NCBI GenBank assembly: GCA_025210575.1
Contig: JAOARK010000260.1
Span: 1 to 9,888, forward strand
Direction: 5' to 3'
Source: Schleiferiaceae bacterium
GTDB taxonomy: Bacteria > Bacteroidota > Bacteroidia > Flavobacteriales > Schleiferiaceae
Length of the DNA stretch: 9,888 bases
The translations under genes and the position numbers were made by a program. Below are positions 6,445-9,888 of this stretch, one piece after another (position 1 is the stretch's first letter; each line of letters opens with the position of its first letter). Below the pieces are notes generated by a model. The model saw nothing but the letters and a program-made list of their open reading frames with translations. It made no database searches and had not been told where the DNA came from.

Positions 6445-7638
6445 TTATAGTTTGATAAACTTTTCAGTCTTTGATGTTCCATCGATTTCTAATCGAATAT
6501 AATAGAAGCCAGATTCAAGATTTTGAGTGTTTAAGGTCATTTTATTTTCTCCTGATGTTATCCTTTGATTTTCTTGAAGAACAATCTTACCACTTGAGTT
6601 AAAGATCAAAACATCTATTTCAGCATTCTCATGAGAAATATATTCTATAGTTGTGTTTTCTGAACTTGGGTTTGGGTACAACTTAAAATCCTCTATGTAT
6701 GTTTCCGGTATGCCTATTCCACTGCTTGAAGAAACCACATTCACCGTAAAACCTGGAAAGGTTTTATTGACCAAGTTTCCTGTAGAATCAATGGTAATGG
6801 TGTCGCAATAAGTGGAAGTACAAGCTGGTGCATTTGGTGTAGCTAAGGAATTTATAGTTACGCAAATTGGGTATTTTCCAGCCGATGTGAACGTATGCGA
6901 AGGATAACGAGTAGGGTAATAGGATGCAGTGTCTCCAAAGTACCACAAATAACTTAAGGTTACAGCCGTAGGAGCGGTGCTTTTGTCTACAATATTGAGT
7001 TGTCCGGGAGCTATGGTTGCGCTGTCTATTTCAAAGTATGCGTTGCACGTTGTTATGGGTGTTCCAGTAACCACAACGGTATCGCATTGAGTTGGGCAGT
7101 TTTCTAGTGATACACAATAGACATAAATTCCTGCCGATGCATAGGTGTAATGCGGGGAAGACATAGAAGCTACTTGCCATACATTTCCATCACCAAAATC
7201 ATACCACGCATTTCCTGTATTGTTTGCTCTTGTGTGAGAAAAAGCATAGGACAATGAATTCGTTACAAGAGGAGTGGCACTGATGCTAAAATTGCAATCT
7301 GCAGGAGAACACACAACCAAAGTGTCGTTGAATGTCGGTACTGCTGTTGCCGATGTAAAGTTATAGATAACCGTATCAGCGCAATTGTTCACTACAGTGC
7401 CGCATCTAAGAAAACCTGAGTTCGTGCAATTCATGGTGCCACTGGCTAATCCCGAATGGTCGGTCTTATAGTATTCAATATTGTAGCCTTGGCCTGTTGA
7501 GAAGTTTTGTACTCTGATGATGGAGTTGGGTATGGCGTTTCCTAAGCCATCTAATACATACATGTTGACCTGGGCTGTTTTCTGGGCAAATGCAAAGGTG
7601 CCTAGCGTTAATAGAATAAGGGTGATTACTTTTTTCAT
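6445..7638 (-). CDS. T9SS-secreted protein with one CnaB-like and two PKD domains, 397 aa
   Basis: Signal peptide at residues 1-19 (MKKVITLILLTLGTFAFAQ). The first beta domain (20-112, LDGLGNAIPNSIIRVQN) resembles the regulatory-like domains of the two neighbouring PKD proteins. PKD1 (114-191) has the core AWYDFGDGN and the cysteine pattern YCVSLENCPTQC. PKD2 (196-285) has LWYFGDT, a degenerate FGDG core, then YPICVTI and the long CTSTYCDTITIDS ending shared by the last PKD of each paralogue. A linker with a Ser run (302-309) leads to a T9SS type A sorting domain (316-397: FKLYPNPSSENTTIEY, NLESGFYYIRLE, terminal KFIKL). It is expected on the cell surface or secreted. The gene has its own promoter, with GTCACT in place of GGCACC, and its own terminator. 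It is the most diverged of the three paralogues. Confidence 0.92.
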   Translation of the reverse strand: MKKVITLILLTLGTFAFAQKTAQVNMYVLDGLGNAIPNSIIRVQNFSTGQGYNIEYYKTDHSGLASGTMNCTNSGFLRCGTVVNNCADTVIYNFTSATAVPTFNDTLVVCSPADCNFSISATPLVTNSLSYAFSHTRANNTGNAWYDFGDGNVWQVASMSSPHYTYASAGIYVYCVSLENCPTQCDTVVVTGTPITTCNAYFEIDSATIAPGQLNIVDKSTAPTAVTLSYLWYFGDTASYYPTRYPSHTFTSAGKYPICVTINSLATPNAPACTSTYCDTITIDSTGNLVNKTFPGFTVNVVSSSSGIGIPETYIEDFKLYPNPSSENTTIEYISHENAEIDVLIFNSSGKIVLQENQRITSGENKMTLNTQNLESGFYYIRLEIDGTSKTEKFIKL

Positions 7639-7674
7639 AATACTGTTGTTTATTAAGGGTTGTCTTATCTAGAA

Positions 7675-7701
7675 ATACGATTCGCTTTTCTCAAAAGTGA
7701 C
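7675..7701 (-). promoter_or_regulatory. ECF-type promoter of the 397-aa PKD gene (GTCACT-N15-TCGTAT)
   Basis: TCGTAT at 7675-7680 (- strand) lies 36 bases before the ATG. Exactly 15 bases upstream is GTCACT (7696-7701), which matches GGCACC at four of six positions. Spacing and distance equal those of the two stronger copies. A small palindrome GACA-G-TGTC (7699-7707) overlaps the -35 side. The support comes mainly from alignment with the other two promoters. Confidence 0.6.
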
Positions 7702-7772
7702 AGTGTCCTTTGTCAATTGATTTAACGAACAATTGGTTTGATGGAAAGCATGGATTCCAGAATTTGACGCAT

Positions 7773-7800
7773 AAAAAAACCGGGACTAAGCCCGGTTTTT
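7773..7800 (-). terminator. Rho-independent terminator after the 394-aa PKD gene
   Basis: The GC stem CCGGG (7780-7784) / CCCGG (7791-7795) has a 6-base loop and is flanked by A7 on one side and T5 on the other. On the - strand it ends in a run of seven T residues. It begins 16 bases beyond the stop codon of the 394-aa PKD gene. The A/T flanks extend the stem and make it potentially bidirectional, although no + strand gene leads into it. Confidence 0.9.
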
Positions 7801-7815
7801 CATGTTGAAACTTGA

Positions 7816-9000
7816 TTACAGTTTTATCAGTTTCGCTGTTTTAGTAAATCCTTCAGTTTCAAAGTGCAATAGGTAAAGTCCCTCATTTAAGTTAGACATA
7901 TTTATTTCAATTCGGTTTGATCCTGGTTTAAATTCTAAAGATTCGGTTTTAAGAATTTGTCCATTCAAATTTGTTAAAGTGAATTTTGCTTTGTTTGCTT
8001 TAAAAGCGTTGAATTCTAAACGAGTAAAATCACCTGCTGGATTTGGAAATAGATTGAACTCGGAAATTTGATCCTCGTTAATACTAACCGTAGCATTGGG
8101 ATCAAGAATATTGATCGTGAAACTTGCTGCAGTCTTCAGCACTAAGTTTCCTAAGGAATCAATTTTCAAAGTGTCGCAATATAAATCTGAACAAGCAGGT
8201 GTAGCTGGAGAAGCTGGAACATTAATGGCTAAACATAATACATAGGTACCTGAATTAGCATAAGTATGTGAAGGGTACGGTAAAGTAGAGGTATTTCCAT
8301 CTCCAAAATCCCATAGGTATTGCACACCAAGCATGTTTGCTGGTGTACTCAAATTGAAAATATTCACATTTCCTGGTGCTATTGAATTGGTGTCTATAGC
8401 GAAAAGAGCTTGACATGTGCTAGGATTTCCCATAACAACAAGAGTGTCACAAACCGTAGGGCAGCTGTCTACCTGCAGGCAATAGATATATGTGCCGGGT
8501 GCAGAATATGTATGAACTGGATTTGGGCTCGTTGAAGTGTTGCCATCACCAAAATCCCATAGGATGTTACTTCCGTTTGATTGTTGCCAAAAGTTAAATG
8601 TCATTGGTGCAATGGCCGTAGATGATGCACCATAAGCAAAGTTGCAATTCGTGCCACTAGATCCACATAATACTAAAGTGTCTACCAACCAAACCCAAGG
8701 TCCGTTGTTTGGGGTAAAGGTCATATAGGCGGTGTCTGCACAAAGTGCCGTACCAGCAATGGCCATTAAGTAACCTGTGTTTCCTATCCCAAGGCTATCT
8801 AATACCTGGCCATTGTTATCTGTTAATGAAGTTAAAGTTGAGATTGCCCCACTATTTGAACCACCTTCTAAAAATACGGGGACGTTAGGCATTGGATTTC
8901 CATTTTGATCTACAACATGGATGTTGAAAGCACCTACCTGTTGTGCTGTTAATTGAGCACTTATGCCGATAAGAAGTGCGAGTAATAGTTTTTTCATCAT
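7816..9000 (-). CDS. T9SS-secreted protein with one CnaB-like and two PKD domains, 394 aa
   Basis: Signal peptide at residues ~1-20 (MMKKLLLALLIGISAQLTAQ); a start one codon later is equally possible. Residues 22-112 form a CnaB/regulatory-like beta domain (DQNGNPMPNVPVFLEGG) very similar to the first domain of the 847-aa protein (DQFGNPMPGINVVVQYG). PKD1 (118-190) has NILWDFGDGNTST and YIYCLQVDSCPTVC. PKD2 (195-280) has YLWDFGDGNTST and the ending CSDLYCDTLKIDS, nearly the same as the last PKD of the 847-aa protein (CSDLYCDTLKVDS). The linker NILDPNATVSINE also matches that protein's NVLDPNTISIDE. A T9SS type A sorting domain closes the protein (314-394: FNLFPNPAGDFTRLEF, NLNEGLYLLHFE, KLIKL). 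This protein is thus a single-module version of the large paralogue. It has its own promoter and terminator. Surface or secreted location is expected; no catalytic motif is seen. Confidence 0.93.
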   Translation of the reverse strand: MMKKLLLALLIGISAQLTAQQVGAFNIHVVDQNGNPMPNVPVFLEGGSNSGAISTLTSLTDNNGQVLDSLGIGNTGYLMAIAGTALCADTAYMTFTPNNGPWVWLVDTLVLCGSSGTNCNFAYGASSTAIAPMTFNFWQQSNGSNILWDFGDGNTSTSPNPVHTYSAPGTYIYCLQVDSCPTVCDTLVVMGNPSTCQALFAIDTNSIAPGNVNIFNLSTPANMLGVQYLWDFGDGNTSTLPYPSHTYANSGTYVLCLAINVPASPATPACSDLYCDTLKIDSLGNLVLKTAASFTINILDPNATVSINEDQISEFNLFPNPAGDFTRLEFNAFKANKAKFTLTNLNGQILKTESLEFKPGSNRIEINMSNLNEGLYLLHFETEGFTKTAKLIKL

Positions 9001-9031
9001 TTTTCTGTTTAGTTAATTTTTAGTTCTATAG

Positions 9032-9062
9032 ACATATACGAGTGGAAATAAAAAAAGGTGCC
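9032..9062 (-). promoter_or_regulatory. ECF-type promoter of the 394-aa PKD gene (GGCACC-N15-TCGTAT)
   Basis: On the - strand GGCACC (9057-9062) is followed by exactly 15 bases and TCGTAT (9036-9041), 35 bases before the ATG. The -10 block CACTCGTATATGT (9032-9044) equals that of the 847-aa gene. The -35 box is also one arm of the terminator of the gene upstream, so the two signals share DNA. Transcription would start near 9029. Confidence 0.75.
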
Positions 9063-9072
9063 ACAAAGCACC
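9050..9072 (-). terminator. Rho-independent terminator after the DUF2911/TPR-like gene
   Basis: The 5-bp GC-rich stem GGTGC (9057-9061) / GCACC (9068-9072), extendable by A-T pairs, has a 6-base loop. On the - strand it is followed by seven T residues (9056-9050). It lies 29 bases past the stop codon of the 9102-9888 gene. The downstream arm supplies the GGCACC -35 box of the next gene. Confidence 0.85.
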
Positions 9073-9101
9073 TTTCTATTTATTCTTTTAAGAGCAAATT
9101 C

Positions 9102-9888
9102 TTAATTAATGTCTTTGCCTTCACTCAATAATTGAGAGCATTTTTTTAAGTTTTCTACGTTGATCTCATCTTTAGGATCAACATTTTTTTGCGCTTTCTT
9201 ACAATATTTCAAAGCGTTTTTATAATCACCTTTGGCTGAATAACCTCGCATTAAGCCCACATTAACTGGCCATTGGTTAGGATGAGCTTTGGCATTCCAA
9301 GTAAACACATCAAAAGCTAAGTCTGTTTTACCCATTGCAATAAATTTCCTTCCTAAACCGTGCACATCAAAAATTACAGCTGTAGGGTGGAAGACAGCTT
9401 CTTTTAAAGTAGCTGAAGCTTCTTCTTCTTTCTCCATAGCCATCAGCACTTTTGATTTTGCTAAAAGAGTAATGTAATTTTTTTGTCCAACCCATTTGCC
9501 TTCAATCGAGTGATTCGCCCAATCCAGCGCCTCTTCAAGATTTAGTTTATGCTCTGCACAAAACATGGCAGCTTCAGCCCAAGCGTCATATTTAAATCCA
9601 GCATAATTTTTTAGTTCATTTCTAATATTGTCTACATACAATTCATGGATGTTCTCTACTTCAATTTTCATAGGAACAGCAAGATCTTCCCATTCTAATT
9701 TCAAAAGACAGTTGTCTAATTCTCTATTGTAGAAATTGTATGTAAGGTATTCGTTGTATTCTGAAGATTCTGGCAATACATTTATTGTATATACTACATC
9801 TTCGTTGTTGAAAAAATAGCTACCCCACGAGGTGCTGTTGTTCGATAAGAGTAATTGCCATTCTCCTTCTTTTTCAGGAACCATAAAG
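9102..9888 (-). CDS. DUF2911 domain protein with helical TPR-like C-terminus (N-terminus outside window)
   Basis: The frame stays open to the window edge; the Met at 9884 is preceded in frame by Phe and falls inside a conserved domain, so it is not the real start. The first ~80 visible residues (PEKEGEWQLLLSNNSTSWGSYFF, LTYNFYNREL, LKLEWEDLAVPMKIEV) match the end of the DUF2911 domain, whose hallmarks are W-x-(L/I)-(I/L)-x-S-x-x-(T/S)-SWG and LxWExLAVPF. The remaining ~175 residues are alpha-helical with TPR-like pairs: WAEAAMFCAEHKLNLEEALDWANHSIEGK, YITLLAKSKVLMAMEKEEEASATLKEAV, GRKFIAMGKTDLAFDVFTWNAKAHP, and GLMRGYSAKGDYKNALKYCKKAQ. DUF2911 proteins of Bacteroidota are usually exported and of unknown function, often with this helical tail. 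An intrinsic terminator follows the stop, so this gene is transcriptionally separate from the PKD genes. Confidence 0.85.
   Translation of the reverse strand, partial: FMVPEKEGEWQLLLSNNSTSWGSYFFNNEDVVYTINVLPESSEYNEYLTYNFYNRELDNCLLKLEWEDLAVPMKIEVENIHELYVDNIRNELKNYAGFKYDAWAEAAMFCAEHKLNLEEALDWANHSIEGKWVGQKNYITLLAKSKVLMAMEKEEEASATLKEAVFHPTAVIFDVHGLGRKFIAMGKTDLAFDVFTWNAKAHPNQWPVNVGLMRGYSAKGDYKNALKYCKKAQKNVDPKDEINVENLKKCSQLLSEGKDIN

Noticed and set aside
3719..9000. Recurrent short DNA blocks (e.g. CCATCACCAAAATCCCA) as a CRISPR or dispersed repeat array
   Set aside because: They encode the WDFGDGN core of PKD domains, are irregularly spaced by domain length and vary at synonymous positions; they are protein-domain repeats.
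9884..9886. ATG at the right edge as the start of the 9102-9888 gene
   Set aside because: The frame continues open to the window edge (Phe before the Met), and the Met lies within the conserved DUF2911 region, so the real start is outside.

Overview
The window looks like chromosome from a Bacteroidota bacterium, probably a Flavobacteriales-type lineage. The evidence is three secreted proteins with type IX secretion (T9SS) C-terminal sorting domains, a GldM-like C-terminal module, A-rich translation starts without Shine-Dalgarno sequences, and moderately AT-rich DNA. The exact family cannot be told from sequence alone.

Layout. Bases 1-221 are the 3' end of a eukaryotic-type citrate synthase gene (+), closed by a strong terminator. 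Two small + strand genes for exported proteins follow: one resembling the C-terminal half of the gliding/T9SS protein GldM (319-963), and one small lipocalin-like protein (1016-1414). Everything after that is on the - strand. Read in transcription order from the right edge: the C-terminal part of a DUF2911/TPR-like protein (9102-9888); a 394-aa PKD/T9SS protein (7816-9000); a 397-aa PKD/T9SS protein (6445-7638); an 847-aa PKD/T9SS protein (3719-6262); an ECF sigma factor (3123-3689); and, overlapping it by 8 bases, a 561-aa protein (1445-3130). That last protein joins a short cytoplasmic N-terminus, one inner-membrane helix, a ~225-residue disordered periplasmic linker and a C-terminal outer-membrane beta-barrel. 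This is the architecture of the dual membrane-spanning anti-sigma factors (Dma) described in Bacteroides thetaiotaomicron.

The most interesting signal is regulatory. All three PKD genes carry the same two-part promoter at nearly the same distance from their start codons: a -35 box GGCACC (GTCACT in the middle gene), exactly 15 bases, then a -10 box TCGTAT. It does not resemble the Bacteroidota housekeeping promoter (TTG / TAnnTTTG) but has the form of an ECF sigma promoter. The sigma and anti-sigma genes lie 29 bases downstream of the largest PKD gene and would be read from its promoter. The working model, which is inference, is a self-amplifying envelope circuit: a trans-envelope anti-sigma factor holds the sigma factor, and an outer-membrane event frees it. 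The sigma factor then transcribes a set of paralogous, cysteine-rich PKD surface proteins together with its own gene.

The three PKD proteins are built from one module: a CnaB/carboxypeptidase-regulatory-like beta domain, then PKD domains carrying an unusual C-x(5-6)-CPxxC cysteine pattern, then a T9SS sorting domain. The 847-aa protein repeats this module about three times; the other two carry it once. Intrinsic terminators separate the PKD genes from each other and from the DUF2911 gene, so each is probably its own transcript, except that the largest PKD gene runs on into the sigma/anti-sigma pair.
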